Below, piece by piece: positions 30,701-37,234 of a stretch of 64,000 nucleotides of DNA; within the stretch, counting starts at the first letter, position 1; each line of letters starts with the position of its first letter. The DNA is taken from positions 62,001 through 126,000 of the forward strand of contig NZ_JAJQXA010000007.1 of assembly GCF_021245985.1 (NCBI RefSeq), in the 5' to 3' direction. This stretch comes from Flavobacterium soyae. GTDB taxonomy: Bacteria; Bacteroidota; Bacteroidia; Flavobacteriales; Flavobacteriaceae. Below the pieces are notes generated by a model that saw only the letters and a program-made list of their open reading frames with translations, did no database searches and had not been told where the DNA came from. The position numbers and the translations under genes were made by a program.

Positions 30701-32084
30701 TTTTAGTATTTAATTCTTGTAAAAAAACAAGTAAAGAAGCATAATCAGCAATTTCTTTTTTATTTGCCACACCACTTTGATCTTTTTCGAACATCGTGAT
30801 TGGGTAATTAAAATTGAATTTGTCATTGAAATAATTGAAAGCACCATTTGCGCTTGGAACTGTCTCCAAATAAATATTTCCCGAAAGACCTCCAGAACCT
30901 ACTAATAAATCTGAGGCACCAATTTTTAATGTTGGAGTTGTATCTAGTGGATTTTCTTCAATGTTGTTAAACCATGTTGAAGGTAGAGTAACTGAAACGG
31001 CACGCGCATAAACTCCGACGAAATCATTTGGACGTCCGTCTGCATCAGCTTCCGGAATGTTGGTTTTCTTGCTTAAGTCGACTTTTAAAGTATCTAATTG
31101 AAGAATTAAACCCGTATTGCCAATCATGGCATATTCAGGTTTTAATGATCCTCCTAATTCTAGTTGATAGCCAATTCCTTCTTCAGTATCAGCATACAAT
31201 TGTGCCTGACCAAATACAAACATTGATTTTGTTGTTGGATCCGGAAGAGCCTCACCTTTATCTGTAACAGGTTTTAAAATATTTTGAGGAAACTCAATAC
31301 CGGCACTTAAAGCTAAAGTTGCTTTTGCCTTTGGTGTAATAATTCTTTTAATATGAGCTTCGATACCATCTGGAACAATAATGTTGTAGAATTCCTGTAG
31401 TTTTTGTTTTGTTGCGCTTAAATCTGATTTTAAGATATAAGTTGCAAATAATAATAGCGAAACAGATTCTGTAATTGCCGGATTGTTTTTAATAAGCGTG
31501 ATTACAGCATTAATGGATTGTTCAGTTCCTTCTGGAAATTCTAATTTTTGTTCTTCGGTAAGCCCTTTAAGGATATTAATATCTTCTAAAAGCGTTTCAT
31601 ATTTTGTTTTTCCTTCTTCAGCTTCAACAAAAATGTTCAGGATGTGAGCAATGACTTGTTCTTCGCTGATGCGGAAAACTTGTAATCCTACCGAATAAAA
31701 ATCTTTTATTGAAAAAGAAAAATTGCTTGAACTGAATGTTTTAAGGAAAGCTAAAATTTCCCACTGATATTCTAATGTAATTGGGAATGACGAAATAGAC
31801 GAATCGCCGTCAAGGTCTGGATTAAGTACAAGACCTAAACCAAACGGTAACGGAATAGCAAGTTTTTCGCTTGTTACAATATCAAGACTGTAAAAAGCCG
31901 AGTCGCCGCGATATCCTTTTGAATATTGTAAGTTTTTGTAATGAATTTTATTGAAAATGTCATTTAAGCCATTTTCTACAAAGGATAAAAACTCCGGTAA
32001 GTCATCTACGGTAATTACCTCAGATAGTCTAGGATAATACCTTGCCGTAGGAATTGGAGTTGCTGGAATTGGATTAGTTGGCAT
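24702..32084 (-). CDS. Giant beta-rich protein (2460 aa), possibly DUF6603-like core
   Basis: A 2460-residue protein without signal peptide or obvious membrane helix. Residues ~250-1170 are long amphipathic beta-repeat segments rich in Gly and alternating polar/hydrophobic residues (GEVGLKLPKAKISGGVGMRF, LELGGKISFKRPQMGGYITA). This part resembles the large uncharacterised DUF6603-type proteins, but I cannot confirm that without a profile search. Later regions (~1550-1800) read like a WD/propeller-type beta region, and the last ~700 residues are mixed. It heads a transcription unit with the 1921-aa vWA protein, and a double-palindrome control element precedes it at 32332-32368. The function is unknown; context suggests a structural or effector component exported by lysis. 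Confidence 0.75.
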   Translation of the reverse strand: MPTNPIPATPIPTARYYPRLSEVITVDDLPEFLSFVENGLNDIFNKIHYKNLQYSKGYRGDSAFYSLDIVTSEKLAIPLPFGLGLVLNPDLDGDSSISSFPITLEYQWEILAFLKTFSSSNFSFSIKDFYSVGLQVFRISEEQVIAHILNIFVEAEEGKTKYETLLEDINILKGLTEEQKLEFPEGTEQSINAVITLIKNNPAITESVSLLLFATYILKSDLSATKQKLQEFYNIIVPDGIEAHIKRIITPKAKATLALSAGIEFPQNILKPVTDKGEALPDPTTKSMFVFGQAQLYADTEEGIGYQLELGGSLKPEYAMIGNTGLILQLDTLKVDLSKKTNIPEADADGRPNDFVGVYARAVSVTLPSTWFNNIEENPLDTTPTLKIGASDLLVGSGGLSGNIYLETVPSANGAFNYFNDKFNFNYPITMFEKDQSGVANKKEIADYASLLVFLQELNTKKTPYAFDYPLSLTTLSSVVSSIEPSTTYIFTEAKDYQNFLLELYDNTLWKTIGSSNKGFKIGFNKFDISFKQNKVIGSNIKGALEIEKFKKGNDAFKIDLEGHLQDDGDFNLTASFPKENKPTANLFDLVQFDFNSFELGKQDDDFYIGTSCHVSFPQGSLIGNLMKGQGFDVEKLRIYSDGNIEVEGGSIPIPISLSVNLGPVQMAVTNISFGSTQINGRKYNFWGFDGAISINPLGVDARGEGVKFYYPTDGNDEDDRKAKSFLRIQTIEVDLIIPGTATEASAMAIINGMISLPEPGKSPEFIGEVGLKLPKAKISGGVGMRFMPKYPAFLIDAHIELPTPIPLGFLAISAFRGLLGFRYVATKEAAGLKKDNSWYEFYKAPKPGINIRKFSGPPDSMQYNSPFSIGAGATFGTVADGGHVLSLRAMLLLSLPTLFYIEAGLNVVAGRLGLIEDDPSNPPFFAMVAFGDDSLELAAGADFSIPKDSGEIFRLHALLEAGFFFKNQKPWYVNIGTKENPIQADILTLFSAKAFIMLSAQGIEAGARLDFNLDKSFGPARVRLWAYLELGGKISFKRPQMGGYITAGGGIQIKLWIINVEIVLDTIFSVESFKPFLIYAKLELSVRVKIGFIRVRKNFVVEIQWDINRVVDRTPYSPLPKGTFGDGVDNRTLENVKGVHMLTNQAFALDYFKSTDDNDYDPSKFSNGMPKADLITQIIPLDTYIDIKMAKGVLPNPELSQKIGGYTGDAKNYTDFMPPKDDNPKTAKKPRQVKHQYAIKSIDIKSWNGSAWEDYHPFEAVKNIDATEDLSNLPWAQWQKAIDQYDSIRVLGTNPFSFLSAAEPGWHVPEQFGITSSKLFCVSQELEPEHTDFLNKQIGQRYYVPSQYEADKINGLFFKLIGELPEILENNKIEAGDFMAISGERNPHNYSKSLSFQNYNDLEIIFPESAIEPVLKLTTQAKEVTIKAYTSIIEKEGDKLTTYAPVEIRKTKESAAFEELTYTKAELLNDITLFDVESDAIKKTKINKIVITPVAANAKRIKEIRNEIASLFETTYVNQTDETTITLPTDIDKYNSLLAELAALKINAGNDNPSAETPGKLTFTNYYGYKGKNIYAFDKIIKFNDTYIITFHPKVDTTVLLQVDSKGDILRERLLNGVVTSMQIVNDTLLVTQALNAKQCKGIGDAIIDFDLIIGCESPIDAMAVTELDDELNLSSGVQYLNSYSLGFNKVLPLANNELLWVNALETETQINWVNGTDRALVQRATINGTAIKVLQHNAAEFSLVTKDKKIIHFNLNTSTNAISVMDTKVLSDPSVSEIIDAVIANGKVLVTVKFSDEKFGLAQITGNSLDIVKQDTVFNSPIYLSNSTLADNSIIAYNKQHLFVFSSALALTRLIKRGSNVENASIIHLQNEPSENEILMLSSKPKEKGVYFSLFTDQFDNCSLYPEQTVTITTSASALTTEMTSLITTALVEKVNYMRAPKNSKLISVNETICANGNAEEDPELDYTTSIQSIEWLSKESYFHNTTIPQIEAVEEDREAMKSAVENTVQPIWRPNTTYCLDFTLTDKVDDKDTTEFKYYYGFKTLGPVGHYPVPDPVTPEGEQPPVKNELTELSKSPLTSLRQYLDYNRSYPNADGSLLQSKPAFYGNQQCKVSLFFTNPYAYHMFKNWGPYTETVPEIKGKLNLFIKDPLTDLLIEYPFKNEAIAYPKPNEEILEWKDDNDPRIPLGIQLINNILTDKSAMRCSLEWGEPIKPKSYRYEVELIDLKPSKLYTVLVNNFFDDAQHGTTSTSKNVLVHQFGFQTSRYKDFEEQIQSYYLSEDQSHRALYDIKLNLIQDQIDALHDVITNEQNDLSDSMASKYQHSFDRAIEGILKISPLDPAQNTEVNKIIDINTGNTIALLVRNPEPFNIPKMPLEEIKDSIAVVDELGSPKAGYKVLHSKDYSQVLVMHSGKIIPKENLNIQFDYRMWKNGGTALTESIDKQNIEVQLSELENTNL

Positions 32085-32165
32085 ATTCTAATTTGTTTTT
32101 GACTTTAATTTTCGTTCGTGTTTTTGCATGATTAAATTCTTGTTTTGACAAACCAAATTGAGCAT

Positions 32166-32189
32166 TCAAATAATGAATCGATTATTTGA
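32166..32189. promoter_or_regulatory. Palindrome in the leader of the giant genes
   Basis: Perfect 9-bp inverted repeat TCAAATAAT / ATTATTTGA with a 6-base centre (GAATCG), 77 bases upstream of the 2460-aa start. No T run follows, so it looks more like a protein-binding site than a terminator. The rest of the 331-base gap 32085-32415 holds the double palindrome at 32332 and no gene. Confidence 0.45.
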
Positions 32190-32331
32190 TGATCAGGTTT
32201 ATTGTATTTTTTGATTTAGATAATGCCTCGAAAAAAGCAGCTGAAAAATTGTTTTTTTTTGCAGTATTTTCCTTTTGATAGTGTAAAGATCAGCCTAAAA
32301 AAGAGGTTTAAAAAACAGCTGCTTAGTGGTT

Positions 32332-32368
32332 GAACATTGATGTTCTGGGGCTTTACAGAGTTGTAAAG
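32332..32368. promoter_or_regulatory. Double-palindrome control element, copy 2
   Basis: GAACAT-TG-ATGTTC (32332-32345) is followed after 5 bases (TGGGG) by CTTTACA-GAGT-TGTAAAG (32351-32368). Both palindromes are perfect. The same arrangement, with identical 5-base spacing, occurs at 45780-45816 ahead of the lysis cassette. The two copies lie before the two blocks that encode lysis proteins and giant proteins, as expected for sites of a shared late-gene regulator. Confidence 0.6.
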
Positions 32369-32415
32369 AGAGTGGATATAGATAGGTTAAGTTTTGTAGA
32401 AAGAGGGCGGTAAAC

Positions 32416-33591
32416 TTACATTCTTATTCTCTCTATTAAAGTTGAGGTTATTGCTGTATAAACTCTTATTGCTTGATTTTTTCCATTTGCATTTGTAGCA
32501 TCGGCAAACTCGGTGCGTCTTCTACAAAAAATTTGCGCAGATACGCCATTTAAGTTTTTTGGACTTGCCGGATTTGCACTATCCCATGCATATAAACCGT
32601 TGAACAAACCAACATTTGAATCCCATGCGGCATAAGTACCAGTAAGCATTGCAGTAGTTCCTGTTACATTAAGATTATCTATCAAAACTAATTCGCTTAT
32701 TGTGCCCGGACCCCAATATGAAGAAGACAGAAGAGCATTAGTGAATTTTATAACAATTTGAAATTTGCTTACTGTTGGTGCTATAGTTCCGCCGCCTGCA
32801 ACTACATCACCAGCGCTTCCCATCATTGATAATTTTGCCAAAATAGTATTAGACAAACTACCAGCATTGAATGTACCCAATAGTGTGTCAGTTACTGTGT
32901 TTGTTGTAATATAAGGTGATGGAGTGTCTAAAGTCTTTTGTCCACCATTCAATATGATTTTAATGTAACTTCCGTCATCTTCTGTAAGCATATATCTTAC
33001 GCCACTTCTTGTTGTCCAGAGTTTACCAGAACTGTCACGTTCAATAGCCCCATTTTGTGCTGTATTTGTAAAAGTACCAGTAGGTAAAATTAAAGGAGGG
33101 TAATTTATAGTACCAGATGCCAATGTAACTTTATTGGTAAAATTCCAAGCTCCGGAAATAGTTTGAGCCTGAGACTTAACCCATGTCCACCAGTTGAATA
33201 ATTTCAATCGGCTTATTACTTTTATATCTTCTGTTATAGTTGATGCTATTTGCGTTTCTACATCTGTTGCTAGTGATGCTGTAAGCTTTGTGTTTTCTAA
33301 AGTTTTTCCCATTTCAGCAGTCAAAGCTTTCGTTGTTCCTCCTGTTGTAAGATCATTCACTAAAGAAGGCGGAGACACATTGATATTATCAATCATATCT
33401 TTTAATACTTTTCCTTGTCTGGCATCTAATGCTTTACCTTCGGTTGTGCAATCAAGTGCGTTGTATTTTTCGGTTTGAAGATCCTTTACATCATTAAACT
33501 CCAATTCACCTTTTTCGTTGGTTATTAAAATTTTGTTAGACTTATTTGTTTCTAAATCTGCCACTTTGATTCTGTTGTGATTTGTACTCAT
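32416..33591 (-). CDS. Phage tail-fibre-like protein with 'NRIKVADLE' leader
   Basis: A 391-residue protein without signal peptide. The N-terminal ~33 residues (MSTNHNRIKVADLETNKSNK, then ILITNEKGELEFND) are almost the same as in the 247-aa protein at 12127-12870. A heptad-like region follows with the phrases TTEGKALDARQGKVLKDMI and NDLTTGGTTKALTAEMGKTL, which are typical of phage tail-fibre shafts. The distal half is beta-rich (GVRYMLTEDDGSYIKIILNG). It probably binds a surface. It stands between the toxin array and the giant genes, and its 3' end is followed by the double palindrome. Confidence 0.75.
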   Translation of the reverse strand: MSTNHNRIKVADLETNKSNKILITNEKGELEFNDVKDLQTEKYNALDCTTEGKALDARQGKVLKDMIDNINVSPPSLVNDLTTGGTTKALTAEMGKTLENTKLTASLATDVETQIASTITEDIKVISRLKLFNWWTWVKSQAQTISGAWNFTNKVTLASGTINYPPLILPTGTFTNTAQNGAIERDSSGKLWTTRSGVRYMLTEDDGSYIKIILNGGQKTLDTPSPYITTNTVTDTLLGTFNAGSLSNTILAKLSMMGSAGDVVAGGGTIAPTVSKFQIVIKFTNALLSSSYWGPGTISELVLIDNLNVTGTTAMLTGTYAAWDSNVGLFNGLYAWDSANPASPKNLNGVSAQIFCRRRTEFADATNANGKNQAIRVYTAITSTLIERIRM

Positions 33592-33934
33592 TTTTAATTA
33601 ATTATTACGGGGTTTTAAAATTTATAGGCGTTTATTAAGGCTTATGGGGGTTACCGTAATTTATTCTGGTTGATTTGTGCTTTTAGAGAGGATGTTTTTT
33701 GACCTCTTTTAGCATGTTTTCAGCCAAAATGGATTGTTTTAAAATTGTGTTAGTGGCGTCACAATAGTTTTATTTTACATAGTTTGTAAAATATTTGGGT
33801 AATGATTGGTTTTTAGAAAAGCCAATAAAAGGTTAGGAAACTTAATTTTTAAGTTCCGGATTGGGTTTTAAAATATGTTTTTTGGGTTTGTTAGATTATC
33901 ATTTTCTTTGAAGGAAGAATGATGTTTTTAAGAG

Positions 33935-33968
33935 AGCTCAAAGACTTTTTTGTCTTTGAGCTTTTTAG
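33935..33968. terminator. Strong hairpin at the left edge of the toxin array
   Basis: Perfect 11-bp stem AGCTCAAAGAC (33935-33945) / GTCTTTGAGCT (33952-33962) around a T6 loop, followed on + by TTTTAG. It lies beyond the last immunity gene of the leftward array and probably ends that transcript. A similar but imperfect hairpin (CCAAAGA...CCTTTGAG) lies at the other edge, about 38415-38450. The remainder of the 434-base gap 33592-34025 shows no gene. Confidence 0.65.
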
Positions 33969-33973
33969 ACTTT

Positions 33974-34005
33974 GTGTTCACGAGTGGGGTGCTCGTGCTA
34001 GCGAT
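33974..34005 (+). repeat. REP-like hairpin (a), left end of orphan array
   Basis: TGTGTTCACGAG...CTCGTGCTAGC, a diverged copy of the REP consensus seen beside the RAYT genes. The CACGAG (33979-33984) / CTCGTG (33992-33997) stem is intact. It lies 21 bases past the end of the EndoU-associated immunity gene. Confidence 0.7.
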
Positions 34006-34025
34006 AGGCAGGGTTTTTTATCAGA

Positions 34026-34376
34026 TCATTTTTTCAAAAAATCTCTCCATGCTTCGACAATTACCTTAAAATCAGTTGTAGGAAGAACAAAATCTGGGGT
34101 AATATTATTGTTTTGTTCCCATGCTTCTAAATCTTGATATATTTTAGTTTCGTTTCTGTATATTTCAGCAAAATATAAACTCTGAGTTTGTCCTCCTCCT
34201 TTATATGCTTCACCAGAAAGGACTTTGTTTATGTTACCTATTAACAGCCTCTCCGCTTCTTCAACGTAATAATGATCATTAATATACGCTGATAACCATG
34301 TATTAATTGTAAATATTTGTTTACCGAACCCAGGTCTATTTGTAAGTTGTACTTTGTAGGGCTTTAATGCACTCAT
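34026..34376 (-). CDS. Putative immunity protein for the EndoU-like toxin module
   Basis: A 116-residue soluble protein starting MSALKPYKVQLTNRPGFG and ending FKVIVEAWRDFLKK. I do not recognise its family. It begins 22 bases after the stop of the EndoU-like fragment on the same strand, the standard position of an immunity gene, and both are enclosed by REP hairpins. Immunity proteins are very diverse, so lack of similarity is expected. The function is inferred from position only. Confidence 0.6.
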   Translation of the reverse strand: MSALKPYKVQLTNRPGFGKQIFTINTWLSAYINDHYYVEEAERLLIGNINKVLSGEAYKGGGQTQSLYFAEIYRNETKIYQDLEAWEQNNNITPDFVLPTTDFKVIVEAWRDFLKK

Positions 34377-34398
34377 ATGTTTATATTTATTAATAAAA

Positions 34399-34812
34399 TT
34401 ATCTTTTTGGCCATAAGGTCTTAATACTTGTTGTTTGATCTATCAAATTTGAATTACCATTTATACAAATAATTACTGTTTTTCCATCACTCATAAGACC
34501 TCGATATTGATTTCCAATACCATTATGAACTTTATTTGTATAAGCAACGGAAATATTTTCAATTAGCTCTTGTTTTGACCAGTGTCTCGGAAACATATCA
34601 TTATCAATTAAATTTCCTAGACCATCTCTTTTAGGAATCCAAACTCCACTTGTATTTTTAATTGATACGTTCGCTGTAAAATAACCTCTGGAATCTGAGG
34701 CATCTACAATATTATCAATTCTTCCGAAATTATTAGAGCTAACATTTCCTTCAATGTGATGCCATCCCCCAGCTGGCGCGAGCGTCCCGCTCGTGAACAC
34801 ACAGCATATCAA
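34399..34812 (-). CDS. Orphan toxin C-terminal fragment, bacterial EndoU nuclease-like
   Basis: The open frame runs through the REP hairpin from a TTG codon at 34810-34812, with no proper start of its own. The REP encodes the first ~15 residues (CVFTSGTLAPAGG), then the toxin domain starts abruptly. Domain features fit the bacterial EndoU RNase family: GGWHHIEGN near the start, GYFTANVSIKN, the DMFPRHWSKQELIENI segment and GLMSDGKTVIICI. EndoU toxins cleave RNA when delivered to a competitor cell. With no N-terminal delivery region it is a silent or orphan tip. The last codons of the RAYT gene overlap the TTG, so little or no independent translation is expected. Confidence 0.72.
   Translation of the reverse strand: MICCVFTSGTLAPAGGWHHIEGNVSSNNFGRIDNIVDASDSRGYFTANVSIKNTSGVWIPKRDGLGNLIDNDMFPRHWSKQELIENISVAYTNKVHNGIGNQYRGLMSDGKTVIICINGNSNLIDQTTSIKTLWPKR
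34767..34803 (-). repeat. REP hairpin (b), 3' side of RAYT 1
   Basis: Reads on the - strand TGTGTTCACGAGCGGGACG followed by CTCGCGCCAGCTGGGGG. GCGAG/CTCG-type arms form a short GC-rich hairpin in otherwise AT-rich DNA. Inverted relative to REP (c), so the two bracket RAYT 1. Confidence 0.85.
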
Positions 34813-35357
34813 TTAATATCAATTTCTAAAACTGTCTGATCATTATCACCATAATTTCTTGCTGAACTGTATTTCCAGTCCACAGGATTAGTAACAAAGC
34901 CTGTTTGAACTGGATTAAAATGAATATAGTTTAGTTTTTGCTCAAAAACTGTTAGAGACCAAATTTCAATAGGTTTATTGTTTTGCTGCCAAAATTGCCT
35001 GAATTTTACATTGCTGTTTTTCTTTCCTGCTCTTTCAAACATCCAAAGCATCCATTCTTTTCTGCTTTCTTGCGGATTTTCTTCAATTGTTTTGAGCATT
35101 TTTCTAGAGGTAAAACCTTTAAAATCTCTTATAAGACCAGAAGGGTCTCCATTTTCAGATCTAAAAATTAAATGAATATGACTTGGCATAATACAATAGC
35201 CATAAATTTCCATTCCTTTATTTTTTCTGCAGTAATCTAATGATTCTACGATATTCCCAAAATACTCTTCTCTTGTAAAAACATCTATCCAGTAAACTGT
35301 AGCAAAACTTATAAAGTATGCTCCAGTTTTGTCTCCAAATTTGTACTTTCTGCTCAT
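34809..35357 (-). CDS. REP-associated tyrosine transposase 1 (RAYT, Y1/TnpA_REP family)
   Basis: A 182-residue single-strand transposase-like protein. The HUH motif is PSHIHLIFR (His-Ile-His), and the presumed catalytic Tyr lies in KLNYIHFNPVQTGFV, the usual RAYT motif. The N-terminus MSRKYKFGDKTGAYFISF is typical. It is flanked by inverted REP hairpins (34767-34803 and 35391-35420), making a ~655-bp unit. RAYTs cut and move REP sequences as single-stranded DNA. Two close copies lie at 36077 and 37754. It appears intact. Confidence 0.92.
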   Translation of the reverse strand: MSRKYKFGDKTGAYFISFATVYWIDVFTREEYFGNIVESLDYCRKNKGMEIYGYCIMPSHIHLIFRSENGDPSGLIRDFKGFTSRKMLKTIEENPQESRKEWMLWMFERAGKKNSNVKFRQFWQQNNKPIEIWSLTVFEQKLNYIHFNPVQTGFVTNPVDWKYSSARNYGDNDQTVLEIDIN

Positions 35358-35390
35358 TTATTGTTTTTTGAGCTAATGTAAGAAATACTT

Positions 35391-35420
35391 TGTGTTCACG
35401 AGCGGGACGCTCGCGCCAGC
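35391..35420 (+). repeat. REP hairpin (c), 5' side of RAYT 1
   Basis: TGTGTTCACGAGCGGGACGC then TCGCGCCAGC, the exact inverse of REP (b). It is followed by AGGGGACATTCG and then the end of the next immunity gene. Confidence 0.85.
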
Positions 35421-35456
35421 AGGGGACATTCGTACCAGCGGAGCTAAAATCATTTT

Positions 35457-35816
35457 TTAATCTAAATTATATTTAGATACCATTTTTTGATAATACTTAT
35501 CATCGGTTAACTTTCCACCTCCAATTTGATTACCATTAAGGTCATATTCATAAAAAGCTAAACTAGTTTCTCCAACAGTTAAAGTTGCCCTAATAAGTTG
35601 TCCATTTTGATTGTATTCATTATCCCAGCCCAAATGGCTTCCGTTTTTATACTCTTTTTCAAATGCTACAGTCCCATCGAGGTTTCTATCTAATACCAAA
35701 TATCCAGTATAGAAACCCCCATTATGTAATATCATACGATAACCGTCATCGTCCCATCCACCATATTGTACCTGAGTATCATCTAATCTTAATTTTTCGG
35801 ATTGTTTTAAGCTCAT
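35457..35816 (-). CDS. Putative immunity protein for the deaminase-like module
   Basis: A 119-residue soluble protein. It contains MORN-like turns (GGWDDDGYRMILHNGGFYTG, EYKNGSHLGWDNEYNQNGQL, FYEYDLNGNQIGGGKL), that is, short beta-hairpins built on YxxNGxxxG. It begins 12 bases after the stop of the deaminase-like toxin fragment, in the immunity position. Function is inferred from position; the repeat type alone is not diagnostic. Confidence 0.6.
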   Translation of the reverse strand: MSLKQSEKLRLDDTQVQYGGWDDDGYRMILHNGGFYTGYLVLDRNLDGTVAFEKEYKNGSHLGWDNEYNQNGQLIRATLTVGETSLAFYEYDLNGNQIGGGKLTDDKYYQKMVSKYNLD

Positions 35817-35828
35817 ATTTTTTTATTA

Positions 35829-36080
35829 TTAATTTGACATTATCATTTTAAAATCTTTAGTGATAAAGAAGCAGTCAGCACATCTTGGCATTATTGCTAT
35901 TGTGCTGTAATTTTTGTTATACCCAAGAATATCATTAATAATATCATTCGTTATAATTAATCCTTTTTCATTTTGTAATCGCCATAATAATTCATTTAGA
36001 GCCCTTACTTCTGCATGGGTTCCAGGAATATGCCCCCCAGCTGGCGCGAGCGCCCCGCTCGTGAACACACAGCATATCAA
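35829..36080 (-). CDS. Orphan toxin C-terminal fragment, zinc deaminase-like
   Basis: The open frame comes through REP (d) from a TTG at 36078-36080. After the REP-encoded residues the domain begins GHIPGTHAEVRALNELLW and ends with AIMPRCADCFFITKDF. The HAE and PxCxxC pair is the zinc-binding and catalytic signature of the cytidine-deaminase fold, as in YwqJ-type and related polymorphic deaminase toxins. At about 70 residues after the REP it is short for the fold, so it may be incomplete at its 5' side. It is an orphan tip paired with the downstream 119-aa gene. Confidence 0.65.
   Translation of the reverse strand: MICCVFTSGALAPAGGHIPGTHAEVRALNELLWRLQNEKGLIITNDIINDILGYNKNYSTIAIMPRCADCFFITKDFKMIMSN
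36037..36069 (-). repeat. REP hairpin (d), 3' side of RAYT 2
   Basis: Same sequence as REP (b) with one change in the loop (CGCCCCGC for CGTCCCGC on +). It abuts the deaminase-like fragment at the same REP edge (CGCCAGCTGGGGG on -). Confidence 0.85.
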
Positions 36081-36625
36081 TTAATATCAATTTCTAAAAC
36101 TGTCTGATCATTATCACCATAATTTCTTGCTAAACTGTATTTCCAGTCCACAGGATTAGTAACAAAGCCTGTTTGAACAGGATTGTTATGAATATAGTTT
36201 AGTTTCTGCTCAAAAACTGTTAGAGACCAAATTTCAATAGGCTTATTATTTTGCTGCCAAAATTGCCTTAATTTTACATTGCTGTTTTTCTTTCCTGCTC
36301 TTTCAAACATCCAAAGCATCCATTCTTTTCTACTTTCTTGAGAATTTTCTTCAATTGTTTTGAGCATTTTTCTAGAAGTAAAACCCTTAAAATCTCTTAT
36401 TAGACCAGAAGGATCTCCCTTTTCAGATCTAAAAATTAAATGAATATGACTTGGCATAATACAATATCCATAGATCTCCATTCCTTTGTTCTTTCTGCAG
36501 TAATCTAATGATTCTACGATACTCCCAAAATACTCTTCTCTTGTAAAAACATCTATCCAGTAAACTGTAGCAAAACTTATAAAGTAAGCTCCAGTTTTAT
36601 CCCCAAATTTGTATTTTCTGCTCAT
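36077..36625 (-). CDS. REP-associated tyrosine transposase 2 (RAYT)
   Basis: A 182-residue protein differing from RAYT 1 at only a handful of positions (for example FGSIVESLDY, EKGDPSGLI, LNYIHNNPVQTGFV). HUH (HIH) and Tyr motifs are intact. Inverted REPs at 36037-36069 and 36658-36686 bracket it. Near-identity to RAYT 1 at protein and DNA level means a recent duplication or gene conversion. Confidence 0.92.
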   Translation of the reverse strand: MSRKYKFGDKTGAYFISFATVYWIDVFTREEYFGSIVESLDYCRKNKGMEIYGYCIMPSHIHLIFRSEKGDPSGLIRDFKGFTSRKMLKTIEENSQESRKEWMLWMFERAGKKNSNVKLRQFWQQNNKPIEIWSLTVFEQKLNYIHNNPVQTGFVTNPVDWKYSLARNYGDNDQTVLEIDIN

Positions 36626-36657
36626 TTATTTTTTTGAGCTAATGTAAGAAATACTTT

Positions 36658-36686
36658 GCGTTCACGAGCGGGACGCTCGCGCCAGC
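36658..36686 (+). repeat. REP hairpin (e), 5' side of RAYT 2
   Basis: GCGTTCACGAGCGGGACGCT then CGCGCCAGC, followed by a run of nine or more G and then GACACTCG. The G run differs in length from the other copies. Confidence 0.82.
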
Positions 36687-36740
36687 GGGGGGGGGACACT
36701 CGAACAAGAGCGCGTGATGATCTTGTTACAGACAGAAGGA

Positions 36741-37232
36741 TTAATTTACATACACTATTAAGGGTTGGTTTACTGTCAAAGAATATTGTAAAGCAATTTT
36801 CAGACGATTCATATAATGTGCTAAATTTTCTCCATTCCCATCAAAATATTCATTTTCATCTATTCCATTAAATTTTAGAAAATCAACACTGCTGTAATAC
36901 ATGTTAATAAAACTAGATTTGCCTCCATATTGTTTTAATAAATCTTGTGTCTCATTGTTTAATGCAGGAATTAAATCATTTTCTAAGAAAATGATCGAAT
37001 CTTGTACTTCTGAAGGGATAAAATGTACTTCTCTATTCTTTGATTCTAAGTTTTCCAATGGCAATTCATATTCAACTCTATATTTCCATTCAGATATAGT
37101 AGCTTCAAATAGTTTTTTTGCTTTGCTAGGATTAAGTTTAGCAGCATAATACATACATAATGAAAATGTGCCAAAATCGAAATGTTCATCTTCTTCATTG
37201 TATTCAAAAAAGATTGATCTTATTTTCCCCAT
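36741..37232 (-). CDS. Putative immunity protein of orphan module 3
   Basis: A 163-residue acidic, soluble protein (MGKIRSIFFEYNEEDEHFDF...). I do not recognise the family. It starts 2 bases after the stop of the 170-codon toxin-like frame at 37235-37747, which fits a coupled immunity gene. The 3' end is followed by REP (e). Function is inferred from position. Confidence 0.55.
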   Translation of the reverse strand: MGKIRSIFFEYNEEDEHFDFGTFSLCMYYAAKLNPSKAKKLFEATISEWKYRVEYELPLENLESKNREVHFIPSEVQDSIIFLENDLIPALNNETQDLLKQYGGKSSFINMYYSSVDFLKFNGIDENEYFDGNGENLAHYMNRLKIALQYSLTVNQPLIVYVN

Positions 37233-37234
37233 AA

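Noticed and set aside
12127..33591. A contractile injection system or tailocin
   Set aside because: Fibre-like and chaperone-like genes are present, but there is no sheath, tube, spike, baseplate wedge or AAA ATPase in the window.
36656..36871. Rightward 71-codon frame starting in REP (e)
   Set aside because: It is an antisense reading through the REP hairpin and the end of an immunity gene, with no coding signal.
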